Assembly: GCF_000321225.1 (NCBI RefSeq)
Contig: NW_004450661.1
Location: 995,848-1,059,847 of the forward strand
Length of the DNA: 64,000 nucleotides
Source of the DNA: Odobenus rosmarus divergens
Lineage: Eukaryota > Chordata > Mammalia > Carnivora > Odobenidae
Direction of reading: 5' to 3'
The notes under the pieces were generated by a model. It was not told where the DNA came from. It did no database searches and was given only the letters and a program-made list of their open reading frames with translations. The translations under genes were made by a program, and so were the position numbers. Position 1 is the stretch's first letter. Each line of letters begins with the position of its first letter. Shown here piece by piece: positions 45,247-57,078 of the stretch.

Positions 45247-45627
45247 TATTAGTTCGCTAGGGCTGCCTTAACAAAGCATCATAGACTAGGTCACTTAAAC
45301 AGAAATTTATTTTCAATTCCGGAAGCTGAAAGTCCAAGATGGTGTCAGCAGAGTTGGTTTCTTCTGAGGCCTCTCTCCTTGGCTTGCAGATGGCATCCTT
45401 CCCGCTGTGTCCTCACATGGTCTTTCCTCTATGTCTGTCTATGTCCTTATCTCTTCTCACAAAGACATAAATCATAATGGGTTAGGGCCTGCCCTAATGA
45501 CCTCATTTTACTTTAATTACTTCTTTAAAGGCCCTATCTCCGAATTAATTACATTCTGAAGTACTGGGGGTTAGGACTTCACCATATGGATTTGGGGGTG
45601 GGGAAGCTACAATTCAGCCCATAGCAG
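45247..45627 (-). mobile_element. MLT1-type MaLR LTR, antisense
   Basis: This is a second antisense MaLR LTR from a different subfamily: gtattagttcgctagggct at the left, the block cttctgaggcctctctcct in the middle, and gggggttaggacttcacca then ttcagcccatagca at the right. It is old and non-coding. Confidence 0.7.
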
Positions 45628-46479
45628 GTAGCCATACTCCCTTTCTGCTCAGACCTTAATCCAAATATGGATTCACCAGTTTATTAGGAGGGAGCCACAC
45701 CTCCAGGAGGAACTCATTTCTGGAGGAACAAATACAGGCTGCTGCAGATATGCTTACTAGAAAGGAAACTGAGAATCCATCTCTTTTCAACATTCACTGT
45801 TGTTACTTCCGGCACTGGGCTGTAAGACATAAGTCAGCCCTGTTGGTCTCTACCCACCCATTCCCACTGGCTGTGGAGAGACTGGGAGAAACATTCTGAT
45901 GTTTTAGTTTTCCTAAATGTTTGTGGGGCATCTTTGTCAAAGGCTGCAAATATTTTGCTACATAAAAACACCCAAATCTCAGCAAGCAAATAGTCTTTAA
46001 GAAAGTACGTTAGTTAAGTAGGAAAAGCTGGCCCTAGAAGATTGGCCATAGGGTGGGGTTGCTGGTCCACATAATAATAATGGTCTCTGCCCAGGGGGCT
46101 CAAATGTATGGACGACATCTATGGCTCCTCAGCGGGCGGCTCAGGCTTCCCCTTGGGTTCTGATGATGGGGGGTCCCAGTAGATGAGGAGTGATTACCAG
46201 GAGGCATTCATTCTCCTGATTTCTCCCTGCTCCAGGTGGGTAGGCAGTGGCTGCTTTCTCTCGTGCACCCTCTCCTATTGCACCCCACTCTCTGGATTCC
46301 CTTCCCTTGCCCATGGGGCATTCCGCCCTGTTAGTTTCCCCTAACCCTGCCTACACCTTTGTGAATAGACACCTTTAATTAATCTCTCCTTAACAACTCA
46401 TTTAAACGTGCCATCTGTTCCTCTCTGGACCTTGAACTTTCCTACATGCTAGGCATGGTTATAAATCTTGTTTTTTTTT
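45628..46479. other. intergenic, nothing recognised
   Basis: No gene or repeat recognised. Confidence 0.4.
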
Positions 46480-47425
46480 AAACACAGCTTTACTAAGATA
46501 TAATGTATCTATCATACAATTCACTCACTTAAAGTATACAATTCAATTTTTTTTAAAGATTTTGTTTATTTACTTGATGAGAGAGAGAGAGAGGACAAGC
46601 GGGGGGAGCGGCAGAGGGAGAGGGGGAGGGAGAAGCGGGCTCCCCGCTGAGCAGGGAGCCTGATGCAGGGACTGGATCCCAGGACCCTGGAATCATGACC
46701 TTGATCATCAAGGCAAATGCTTAACCGACTGAGCCACCCAGGTGCCCCAATTCAATTGTTTTTAGAATATTCACAGATATGCGCAAATATCACCACCGTC
46801 AATTTTAGAACATTTTCATCACTTCAAAAAGAAACCCCATTTCCTTTGGCTATCCACACCCTACCCTCGCCGTGCCCCTCAGCCCTAACCATCACTAATG
46901 TGTTTCCTATAGACTGCCTTATTCTGGGCATTGCACATGGACAAATTCATGTAGCATGTGGTCTTTTGCAACTGGCAATTATCAGTACTTCATTCCTTTT
47001 TGTGGCTAAATAATATTCTATGACATGGGTATATAGCCTTTTATTTAACCATTCGTCAATTGATCCATTCTACCTTTTGGCTGTTAGAATAGTGCTGCTG
47101 TGAGTATTTAGGTACAAGTTTTTGTGTGGACATATGTTTTCCTTTCTCCCGGAGTGGAACTGCTGAGTCATCAGGAAACTATATTTAGGCATTCAAGAAC
47201 TGCCAAAACAGCTGCACCATTTGGCATTTCTGCTGTAATGTAAGTGGAGGGTTCTGATTTCTTTACATCCTCACCAACACTTGTTATTATCTGAATTTTT
47301 CATGCTAGCCATCCTAGCGGGTGTGAAGGGGTATCTCATCGTGGTTCAGATTTGCATTTCCTTCATGACTAATGGTGGCAAACATCTTTCAATGCACCTC
47401 TTGGCTTGTATATTTTTTTTTATGC
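46480..47425 (-). mobile_element. old L1M LINE 3' end, antisense
   Basis: Antisense L1 3' sequence typical of old L1M families (tatcatacaattcactcact; tttttgtggctaaataatat), diverged and split by the SINE at 46549-46747. Confidence 0.8.
46549..46747 (-). mobile_element. CAN SINE, antisense, inside an L1 relic
   Basis: Standard copy with perfect 10-bp duplication caattcaatt at 46539-46548 and 46748-46757. Confidence 0.93.
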
Positions 47426-47427
47426 TC

Positions 47428-47600
47428 ACAGCTACTCCATGACCTGGGGGGTTGTTACCTCCATTTTACAGATGAGATGACTAAGACACAGAGAGGTGAA
47501 GTGGCTTACCTAAAGTTTACAGCCGAGGAGGGTTAGGCGAGAACATGAACTCTAGAGTTGGCTTCCATGCTCCTAAGTGCTATACCACCTGCCTTTGCAC
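47428..47600 (-). mobile_element. MIR SINE, antisense
   Basis: It contains ccattttacagatgagatga, cacagagaggtgaagtggct and gttggcttccatgctcc. Confidence 0.7.
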
Positions 47601-47689
47601 AAAACAAGAGGATTTGGAGGCTAGCAGAGCAATGAGGCAGAGTGGTCAAAGGACTTTTAAGAGAAGGAATATCTTCTACTCACTTTTAT

Positions 47690-49204
47690 TTTATTATTTT
47701 TTAAATTTTAGGTTTTTATTTTAATTCCAGTTAGTTAACATACAGTGTCACATTAGTTTCAGGTGTACAATATAGTAACTCACTTCCATATATTACCTGC
47801 TACTCATCACAACGAGTGTGCTCCTTAATCCCCGTCACCTAGTTCACCCATCCCCCCCGCCCACCTCCCCTCTGGTAACCATTAGTGTGTTCTCTGTAGT
47901 TAAGAGTCTGGGGGCGCCTGGGCGGCTCAGTCATTAAGCATCTGCCTTCGACTCGGGTCATGGTCCCAGGGTCCTGGGATCGAGCCCCACATCGGGCTCC
48001 CTGCTCAGCGGGAAGCCTGCTTCTCCCTCTCCGTCTGCCGCTCCCCCGGCTTGTGTTTCCTCTTTCGCTGTGTCTCTCTCTGTCAAATAAATAGATAAAA
48101 TCTTTTTTAAAAAAATAGTCTGTTTCTTGGTTTGTCTCTCTCTGTCTTATTTTTTCCCCATTGCTTGTTTGTTTTGTTTCTTAAATTCCACATATGGATA
48201 AAATCATATGGTATTTGTCTTTCTCTGACTGACTTATTTTGCTTAACTTTATACCCTCCAGGTACATCCATGTTGTGGCAAATGGCAAGAGTCATTCTTT
48301 TTTATGGCTGAATAATATATATATATATACACACACACCACATCTTCTTTATCCATTCATCAGTGATGGACGTTTGGGCTGCTTCCGTATCTTGGCTATT
48401 GTAAATAATGCTGCTATAAACATTGGGGTGCATGTATCTCTTCGAATTAGAATTCTTGTATTCTTTGGTCAAATACCCAGTAGCGCAATTGCTAGATCAT
48501 AAGGTAGTTCTATTTTTGACCTTTTGAAGAACCTCTGTAATGTTTTCCACAGTGGCTGCATCTGTTTGCATTCCTACCAACAGTGAATGAGGGTTCCTTT
48601 TTGTCCACATCCTCGTCAACACCTGGTGTTTCTTGTGTTGTTGGTTTTAACCATTCTGACAGGTGTGAAGTGATATCTCATTGATTTGCATTTCCCTGAT
48701 GGTAAGTGATGCTGAGCATCTTTTCATGTGTCTGTTGGCCATCTATATGTCTTCTCTGGAGAAATGTCTATTCATGTCTTCTGCCTATTTTTTAGTTGGA
48801 TTATTCGTTTTTTGGGTGTTGAGTTTTAAAAGTTCTTTATATATTTTGGATACTAACCGTTTATTGGATATGTCATTTGCAAATATCTTCTCCCATTCTG
48901 TCGGTTGTCTTTTAGTTTTGTTGATTGTTTCCTTTGCTGTGCAGAAGTTTTTTATTTTGATGTAGTCCCAATAGTTTATTTTTGCTTTTGTTTCTCTTGC
49001 CTCAGGAGACCTATCTAGAAAGAAGTTGCTATGGCTGATGTCAAAGAAGTTACTGCCTGTGCTCTCCTCTAGGAGTTTTATGATTTCAGGTCTCACATTT
49101 AGGTCTTTAATCCATTTTGAGTTTATTTTTGTATATGGTGTAAGATAGTGGTCCAGTTTCATTCTTTTGCATGTAGCTGTCCAGTTTTCCCAACACCGTT
49201 TCTA
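47690..49204 (-). mobile_element. 5'-truncated L1 LINE, antisense
   Basis: The left end is the L1 3' UTR (ccagttagttaacatacag). The minus-strand frame at 48785-49162 encodes the C-terminal part of L1 ORF2p, with the recognisable block [23 protein letters not shown]2 continues in broken frames to about 48240. The copy stops at about 49204 and is split by a SINE at 47911-48116. It is not active. Confidence 0.92.
47911..48116 (+). mobile_element. CAN SINE, plus, inside the younger L1
   Basis: Full copy with head gggcgcctgggcggctcag and A tail. The L1 text is interrupted at agagtctg (left) and resumes at agtctgtttcttgg (right). Confidence 0.92.
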
Positions 49205-51076
49205 CTATTCAATTTTAAGTTTTTTATGTTGCTGCATATAAATCTCGTTCATCTCCATGTTTGAATGGTTATTTTGTGGAAAGGGTTCAAGTTCTTCCAT
49301 GCTTGGGTTAAAGCCAGGATGAAAAGAAAGGAACAGACATAAGATATAGGGCAGCGAACAAGAACTCAGGGGCAAAATGTTGGTGCCAGGGCAGAACAAG
49401 CTCATGTTGATCCCCTAATAATTCGCAGAAATTTGGAAGAGGGATCTAGCTTTTGAATAATCCAGACAGTTCAAACAAACCTTATCTGGATCTGAAGGGG
49501 CTGGGAGACCCCAGCTGGGTTTCATCTGTGAAGTAGTTTCACAGAAGTGTGGCCAGACTTCTCTGCCCCTCCTCTCTGCTCTACCCAACTCAGTTCTTAG
49601 CCTCTTATCCAAACAAGCACGTGGGTGCCAAAGCCCTGTCAGTCCCCCTTCTCTCTTTCTATTAACACTGTATCCCCTGGCCTTTTTCCTCTGACCTTGA
49701 AGAGGCCATAAAATCAGCATCATTCTCCCAAATATTCCTCAAAGATGGGCCTGTTTAGGAGCTTTCTCCCCTCAAACTCATCCCAGGAATCTTCTTCCTT
49801 TTACTCTGTGTGCTCCCCCCATGCACACATGCCCACACATAACACACGTGCACGTGCACGTGCACAAACACCCATGCACCCCCCCATGCACACACACTCC
49901 TGGTTCATGGCCATACTGCCTGATGCTTCACTCTGATGTGAGAAAACAAGGTAACAAGAAGGAAGGAATGAGTCTGTGTATCAGGTATATTTTCTGAATT
50001 TCCATTCTGCATCCCCAACATCTGTCTGCTCGTTTATCAAGAGGAGCGGCGAGAGTTTAGGAATGATGGACAGTCCTCTGAGGAAGCAATGCCAGAAGCA
50101 TGATGAGCAGAAATGCTGAACAAGATGCTGGCTGGAGGAGGAATCAATCTCCCAGGCCGATTAGTTTGGGTGAGAGCCAAGAGAGGCAGAAACTTGTTAC
50201 AGCCACAGTCATCTTTTTTGCTAACTTTCCTTCTAGATCCTAGAATAAAACCAGGTAAGCTAACTGGTCTGACCATACCATGGCAATGTCTCAACACAGA
50301 TGACTATTATTAAAAAATGCATGTGATTCATCTCCCCAGGTGACCTGGAAGATATGTTAGGATGGGGGCTGTGACCTTTCTTCTGTCATTCACGGACTAA
50401 CCAGTACAACGCTGGGCCCAAAAGGTCACCAAGCAACTTGCTCAAGTGAGCTGGCTTCGAAGTAGAAATGAAAGGAACTTTCATTTTTTTAAAACAGAAA
50501 CTGTCTAATCTGTCAGCCGAGAAATGAAAGCCAGATGAGTCCAGTTTGTTATGGTGCATGGAAAATAAGATGGCTAACTGCAGACAGGGAATCCCACAGC
50601 AAATTTTAGAAGAGGGGTTTCTTTAAAACGTTAGAAACATGATTCTCACACAGACGTAGAGTCAAAGATTTATTCAATTCATTAGTGAGGGAACCAGCAG
50701 GATGCCGAAGCCAAATCAAGGGAGAATACAAGAGACTGTTTTCTATGATCGCTGAGAGAAAGGATGTGAAAGGAGGTCCGTGAAGTTAGATAACACTGGT
50801 TAACATCCTCCACAGTGATAAGATCAGACCCTTTGGGGGTTATGTTTGCTATTGGTTGGAATTCATTTGCATTTCTACTGAATAAACGTCATCTGCAACT
50901 TTGGGTGTTCTCAAGTTAACATCTAAGTTCCCAGAGGCCTGGCTCTCAGCATTAGTAATTAGTAAATCCCAATTCCTCCCCTGGAGCGTTGGGTGATCCT
51001 CAGGTGGGCTCGTGAGACAGTGGGATGGCAAGACATCAAACGGCACACACAATAATTTTGGTCTTATTTCCAAGTT
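49205..51076. other. intergenic, nothing recognised beyond the CACGTG repeat
   Basis: Unique-looking sequence without gene signature on either strand. Confidence 0.4.
49835..49870. repeat. CACGTG alternating repeat
   Basis: Repeated acgtgc units give overlapping CACGTG E-box palindromes and a Z-DNA-capable tract. Confidence 0.75.
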
Positions 51077-51089
51077 TTGGATGATTTTT

Positions 51090-51265
51090 TTTTTTTTAAG
51101 ATTTCATTTATTTATTTGACCGCACAAGCAGGGGGAGCGGCAGGGAGAGGGAGAAGCAGGCTCCCCGCTGAGCAGGGAGCCCAATATGGGGCTCGATCCC
51201 AGGACCCTGGGATCATGACCCGAGCCGAAGGCAGACGCTTAATGACTGAGCCACCCAGGCGCCCC
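51090..51265 (-). mobile_element. CAN SINE, antisense
   Basis: Standard copy with perfect 13-bp duplication ttggatgattttt at 51077-51089 and 51266-51278. The GA-rich part of the body is short. Confidence 0.94.
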
Positions 51266-51278
51266 TTGGATGATTTTT

Positions 51279-52714
51279 CTTAAGACACAGCTTCACTCTT
51301 TGTGAGACACCATTTGCCAGTAAATAAGTCACCATGCAGGATCACGTGTAAGCCCAGCAAATGGCTGTCAGAAGAAGTTCTCTCATCCAAACCACACACC
51401 CCACTTGCTTTTCCTCCCTGCACTCTTTCGCCATTTTTAACCTTCCTCCATGTACTTGAGTTGTGCGGCAATAACCACCTATATGGAATGAATAGACTTA
51501 CCTCTCTGACTTATTTTAAGCCCTCGATTTACAAGCCAGTATTTCCTAGCACGAATGCGAATCGCAGTTGTTAAGCAAGCGTTTGTTTTCTTTTTGTGTT
51601 GTCCCTCACAGACCAAAAGCCATTTCTCTGGACCCCACTCAAGTTCAGGTTGGCCATGCCAAAGCCATCCACTACGGCGGCTGTATTTATAGGCCAGCAG
51701 TGTCTGACAGGGAGGGAATTGCTTGTTGAATGACTTGGAGCACATCCCTGCCCTATTGAACCAGGGTTAATAAACTTAGCAATAGAGCTTTGGAGGCTTA
51801 CCCGTCCACCTCTGAGGGTATGGCTGGGGGCGAGCCCAGACTCACCTCAATGGCACTGTCAAACTGGCAGAGGTCATTGCTACCTGCCATACCAGCCGGG
51901 GATAACAAGCAAACAGCATTTCTATAGTTGAGCCCCATTTGCTACTATGAGCCTTCTAGCCCCCTCAGTGTCCTCTCTGCTGGTTCCGGGGGACCCCAAC
52001 GAGCATTTCACATGGGTATATAGAATAGTCTTCTGGCTTATCACTAGCATCGGTCCTTTATCTCCAGTCCTGCCCCAGCTTGCTGGGCTGAGTTCTATTA
52101 GAAAGGTCCCATGTGCCCATGCGGCCCCCCGGAGCAACCACAGACCACCACGCATTGTGCCAAAGCCACCAGCACCAGGGCCCCAAGTCCCCTGTGCTGT
52201 CTTATACCCTCCATGCCCCTGCCAGAACTCACTGAGTCTTCATCCTTTCCCTATTGCAGCCCTTCCTCTCTAGGACTCAGGCACTTACTACCTGAAGGGA
52301 GGACCGCCTGCATTTCTCTGCTCCTCTCCCATGACCTCAGATCTGTGCCACTCTACCCTTTGCTCCTTAAGTGAACTCCTTCCTGGAGGCTCACAGGAAA
52401 GGCCCCTTAGGAGGCCCATGCCATGATTCTCCAAAAATGCCCCAGGACGCCTGAATGCAAGGGGAACAAAGCTTAAGTCCCGAGCTAAGACCCTGTCACT
52501 CCTTCAAAGGGACATGCATGGAAAAACGGGATGTTACCCATCAGCTCTGACAGAAAGCTCACGAATATGGACTTGGCAAAGCAGAGGATCAAAGGGGATG
52601 GTTTCCTGGCTCTTCTGGATCAGATCTTCAGACTGAGCTTTTGTTATTCAGGTGAAGAAAGAATGGGATACTCAAGAAGAGAAGCAGGACCATGGAGACC
52701 TAGTGTACCATCTC
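51279..52714. other. intergenic, nothing recognised
   Basis: Pyrimidine- and proline-codon-rich frames at 51947-52374 have no family signature. No repeat recognised. Confidence 0.4.
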
Positions 52715-52801
52715 AGCTATATTGTTAATGAGTCTGGGCAAGTCACTTCCTTTTCCTGGCCTCACTTTCCTTACATATAAAATCAGAGTGGAGCTCTGTT
52801 A
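52715..52801 (+). mobile_element. MIR SINE, sense, next to MER20
   Basis: It contains gagtctgggcaagtcacttc and cctcactttccttacatata. The match appears to resume at 53016 after the MER20 insertion. Confidence 0.6.
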
Positions 52802-53015
52802 GACCAGAGGTCAGCAAACCTCTTCTGTCAAGGGCCAGAGAGTAAATAATTTAGGCTTGTGGGTCACATGGTCTGTATCACAACTACTCAACTCTACAGT
52901 TGTAGCGTGAAAGCAGCCATATAAAATACGTCACTGTGTTCCAATAAAGCTTGATTTATAAAAACAGGCAGTGGACTGGATTTGACCCACAAACCGTAGT
53001 TTGTGAACCCCAGGT
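52802..53015 (+). mobile_element. MER20, hAT-Charlie DNA transposon relic
   Basis: It opens with ccagaggtcagcaaacctct and ends tagtttgtgaaccccag, with the internal block ttccaataaagcttgattta, matching MER20 end to end. Some MER20 copies are known to act as regulatory elements in placental mammals; nothing here shows that this copy does. Confidence 0.85.
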
Positions 53016-56000
53016 CTAGGTGATCTCCAAAGTCCCATAAAGTCCCAATAATTCCCTTAGGTTAGAAGTGAATTTCTTTGATAGCACACATACAGTACAT
53101 TTAAATATAAAATCCCAAATATAATAACTCCAATAGTTTAGTCATTATTTTAGATAACACCTTTCCTTCTCTCTTCTCCAGGGATACATTTAATTTCAGC
53201 ATCTATTGAGAGCCTAGAAGGTGCCAGGTGGTGCCCATACTGTTGGGGAATCTAACAATACACATGACTAAATCATACACCTCAAGTTATTCACAGTGTA
53301 ATGAAAGAGGCATGCAAGTAATTACATAATTACAAAAACATTACAATAACTGCATAATCGTGCTATAATCGATGATCAAGACTTAAGTTCCATTACATCC
53401 CCATTTCAGGTGCAAGAGAGCACCAGCATCAAGGACACTGCAGGGTAACATGTGTAGGAGATACAGGACACTGGGTGAGCCATCTGAAAGTGCATTTCCG
53501 TGAGGAGTGATGGCTGTGACCACTCAGAGAAGTTCTGACTCAGACTGGGACCGGTCTGCAGAGCGATGCCGTGACAGATTGCCCTTGAGGATGGGAGGGT
53601 GGCCTTTTGTGGTAAAGTCACACCTTTGTTCCAGTGCAAAGAAGTGAGGAGTAGCTTGTGGAGCAGAACTGGTGAAGAGAGCATTGGTTCTGGAATGTGG
53701 CATGGGACATTCCATGTGAACAGGAAACACCAGGGAGAGCCATGCTGTAATGTTCACACGGCATGGCCCCCAGCTCCACAAAGCTTTGTATTTCTTGTTC
53801 TATTTCTTTTTTTCAGGAAGATGAAGAGATGGGTAGAGGAGATGCTTTGACCACCAGCAAGTCATCGTGCCTAAATTTTGGTCTTTGACATTTTTATTTC
53901 TAAAATCTCATCACAACTTGATATATCCTTTCCATAAAACCTGAGGTAAACGTGAAATTCATTTGACAATGTGGCTAGATGGATTGAAAGGCTTAACACA
54001 GCCAGATCTTGAAGAGCTACATGGATGGGAGGAGCAACAATGCAGTTAATTCAAAACACTCTCAACCCATTTCTAGTTGACTTGTGGACGTAGTACAGTT
54101 TTGCAAGAGCAAATTTATATTTTTCATATTTTGTGGAATCACAGAAGCTTAGAATTTTACCAGACCCCTTCATTTTACAGATACTGTGAAAGTTTAGAAT
54201 AGGGACATTAAGAACTTGCTTAAGGTTACATAGTTCATGGGAGAACCCAAATTAGAACCCAGGTCTTCTGATGCCAAAGTTAAAACTCTATGAACCACAG
54301 TAAGGACTGCATTTTACACCGTGACTCAGTGTGTATGCAAGAGCACACCTACAATTATAAACTGTCCGTTTCTGTTCTTTGCTCTTCTATTCAATTCTAT
54401 CCTTTGCTGGTCCTGGCCCACTCAATTGACTTCACAACCCACGAAAAGATTTCAGCTCAGCTCAGTTTGTGATAAACACTGCTTTAGGAGACCGTGTTAC
54501 TCATCTGCCGTCATAACCGTACACCAAATGGAAAGGAATGCTTTCTTACAACAGTGTGAACAAATATTTCCCTTTGAAAGATTACATTTCTGTGCCATTT
54601 TTCATGAAAGAATTTGTAGCTATTTATTTGGTTTTCTTGGGCAAAAAAAAAAAAATTTAAATATGCATCAAGGGAGTCACCAATCTGTCAAGTATTTTCA
54701 AACCATGTTCAAAACTCACTTTTGCCATGAATTCTTTCCAGTCTAAACTCATTGAGCTCTGATCCTCTTAACATTGATATGCATTTTTGCAATATATTCC
54801 GTCACTAATCCTAAACCTCATCCTTACCCCTTTCCTTCTAGGAAAATTGAGAAAAAAATTCCCATTGGTGCCTGGGGGACTCTTGCCGTGATAGTCCCAA
54901 ATCTAGGAGTGGGGATGGAAGCTCATATGTATGGTGTAGAATGACATGTCATCCATACAGATCAAAATTCTGTCTATCTGAGTGCTAAAAATAAGAATGC
55001 AAGTACAAAATCAAGCTGCTCCAGAATGGGACCCAGGCTTTTAAAAAATATACATAATTAGATTTCCAGTGCAATTTTAGAAACTTTTCAGCCTCTGAAC
55101 AGCACAGCCCCGTCTGGATTCAGCCTCCCACTAACCCTCCACCACAAACACCCTTTAGAGTTCTATACTCCCAGCAAGGATACCTTTGAAATTCATTTTG
55201 TTTTCTCAGCCGCTGGGGCTGCAGGAGGTCATGGCTAGGGGCAAGGAGCAGAAGGGAGAGCACAGGAAGCGAAAGGTTTTAGAAATCCTTGTACCGAAGA
55301 CTCAGGCTACAAAGTGAAGTATCACAGTCTGAGACCGTGGGTGGACTCACAGAAGACCTTAAAAAATGGCCCTCAGGCCTGATCTGTCTCCTTTCCCCGC
55401 TTCAACAGTTCTTTCCTAGTGCGGTTTCAGTTTCCTCCTTTTCCAAGAGGCAGCCGCAGAAAGAAGGGAGCCAGGAAGGCAGAGGCCAAAGGCTCTTCTC
55501 AGTGGCTGCCCCAACCATGCTCTGACAACTGAGCAGATAGGAAAATGGCTCCTGATTAAATAACTTCATAAAAAAGAGAGCATTTTCCATCTGAATGCGC
55601 TCCACAGTGCTCATGTTGGGTAATTTGTTGTTCTAATAAGCCAGAGAGGTTGAATTCCAAGGTTGCAGCGGTTGATAGTCCACAGAAACAGGGACCATGT
55701 TTTGGCAATGCCTTCACCCTGGGGAGGGTACCGAGGCAAACTGATAAATGACAGTTCCTCATAAGAAGGCTGCTCACTGGAGAACTGTAGGTTCAGGATC
55801 ATTTGGTGCCACCAGGACAAAACAAAAACAAAAACCAGAAAAAGCTCCTTTGCCATTTGGTAACTGAAAAATAAGCAGGAGAGGGCTTCCTTTTTGCAGA
55901 TCTGGCTGTGATGAGGAAGGAGGGCGCTCCTTCCATCCTATTTAGTCAGAAGCATGGAATTTCTCCACCTTCATTCAGCTCCATGGTTTAGGACAGTTGG

Positions 56001-56079
56001 AGGGGCAATGCCGCCCAATTTGAGACTGTGGGCCCTGAAAGTAGACCAAGTGTCCGTTCCAGCTCTAACACCCCCCACA
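53016..56079. other. intergenic, mostly unassigned
   Basis: Holds a MIR at 54160 and weak ancient-repeat traces at about 53190-53340. The 141-codon plus frame at 54321-54746 has no family signature. Confidence 0.4.
54160..54295 (-). mobile_element. MIR SINE, antisense
   Basis: It contains cattttacagatactgtgaa, cttgcttaaggttacatag and agaacccaggtcttctgatg. Confidence 0.65.
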
Positions 56080-56395
56080 GCTGAGTGACCTTGGACAAAC
56101 GGTGGCAATATGTCTAAGCCTCATTTTTCTCATCTGTCAAAAGACAATAAAAATACCTACCTCTTGGGGTGCTGGTGAAGAGTAAAGAAGATCGTATGTG
56201 TAGAGTACATAGTGTCTGGCAATAGAAAACACTCATGAAACAGTAGAGAGAGAGAGAGAGAAAGTGTTTTCTACTTTATAGATGAGGAAACAGAGGATTG
56301 GAGAGATTAAGTAGCCTGACCAAGGTCATCAAACCAGTGAATGGTAAGGTCAGGAGTCTCTTTGACCCTAAATCCAGCAACACAGTTCCATTGTT
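56080..56395. mobile_element. two adjacent MIR SINEs, sense then antisense
   Basis: 56080-56235 reads in sense (gagtgaccttggacaaacgg; ctcatctgtcaaaagacaat). 56270-56395 reads in antisense (gatgaggaaacagaggattg; ccaaggtcatcaaaccagtg). A GA run separates them. Confidence 0.6.
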
Positions 56396-56434
56396 GGTAC
56401 AGATGGAAGCAAGCATTTAAATGCATATAATTTT

Positions 56435-56648
56435 GGGACACCTGGGTGGCTCAGTCGGTTAAGCATCCGACCCTTGATTTCAGCTGGGGCCCTGGTCTCG
56501 GGGCCTTGGGGTCGAGTCCCATTTCAGGCTCTGCGTTCAGCAGGGAGTCTGCTTGAGATTCTTGGCTCTCCGTCTCCCTCTGCCCCTCCCACTGCTCTCA
56601 CGTGCGTGCTCTCTTTCTCAAATATCTAAATAAATCTTTAAAAAAAAT
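56435..56648 (+). mobile_element. older CAN SINE, plus, first of a tandem pair
   Basis: Head gggacacctgggtggctcag and the older-type middle (cccttgatttcagctgggg). Its target sequence aatgcatataatttt (56420-56434) recurs at 56835-56849, beyond the second SINE. Confidence 0.9.
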
Positions 56649-56654
56649 AAATGC

Positions 56655-56834
56655 GGGGCACCTGGGTGGCTCAGTCGGTTAAGTGTCTGCCTTCAGCTCA
56701 GATCATGATCCCAGGATCCTGGGATGGAGAGAGCCTGCTTTTGCCTCTCCCTCTGCTTGCTGCTCCCCCTGCTTGTGCTCTCTCTCCCTCTGTGTCAAAT
56801 AAGTAAGTAAAATCTTAAAAAAAAAAAAAAAATG
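56655..56834 (+). mobile_element. CAN SINE, plus, second of a tandem pair
   Basis: A full, younger-type copy that landed in the right-hand target duplication of the first SINE. It starts ggggcacctgggtggctca and ends in a 16-base A run. Confidence 0.92.
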
Positions 56835-56879
56835 AATGCATACAATTTTATTGCCTGAGGACTGAGCAAAACCATTTCT

Positions 56880-57060
56880 TTTTTTTTAATTTTTTTTAAA
56901 GATTTTTATTTATTTATTGAGAGAGAGAATGGTAGAGAGAGAGCATGAGGGGGGGGAGGGCCAGAGGGAGAAGCAGACTCCCCGCTGAGCAGGGAGCCAG
57001 ATGCGGGACTCCATCCTGGGCCGAAGGCAGTCACTTAACCAACTGAGCCACCCAGGCATG
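56880..57060 (-). mobile_element. CAN SINE, antisense, next to the tandem pair
   Basis: Antisense copy with a perfect 18-bp duplication, ctgagcaaaaccatttct, at 56862-56879 and 57061-57078. Confidence 0.95.
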
Positions 57061-57078
57061 CTGAGCAAAACCATTTCT

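Noticed and set aside
48785..49162. Minus-strand coding frame with clear protein similarity
   Set aside because: It is the C-terminal part of L1 ORF2p within a truncated LINE, annotated as mobile element rather than as a host gene.
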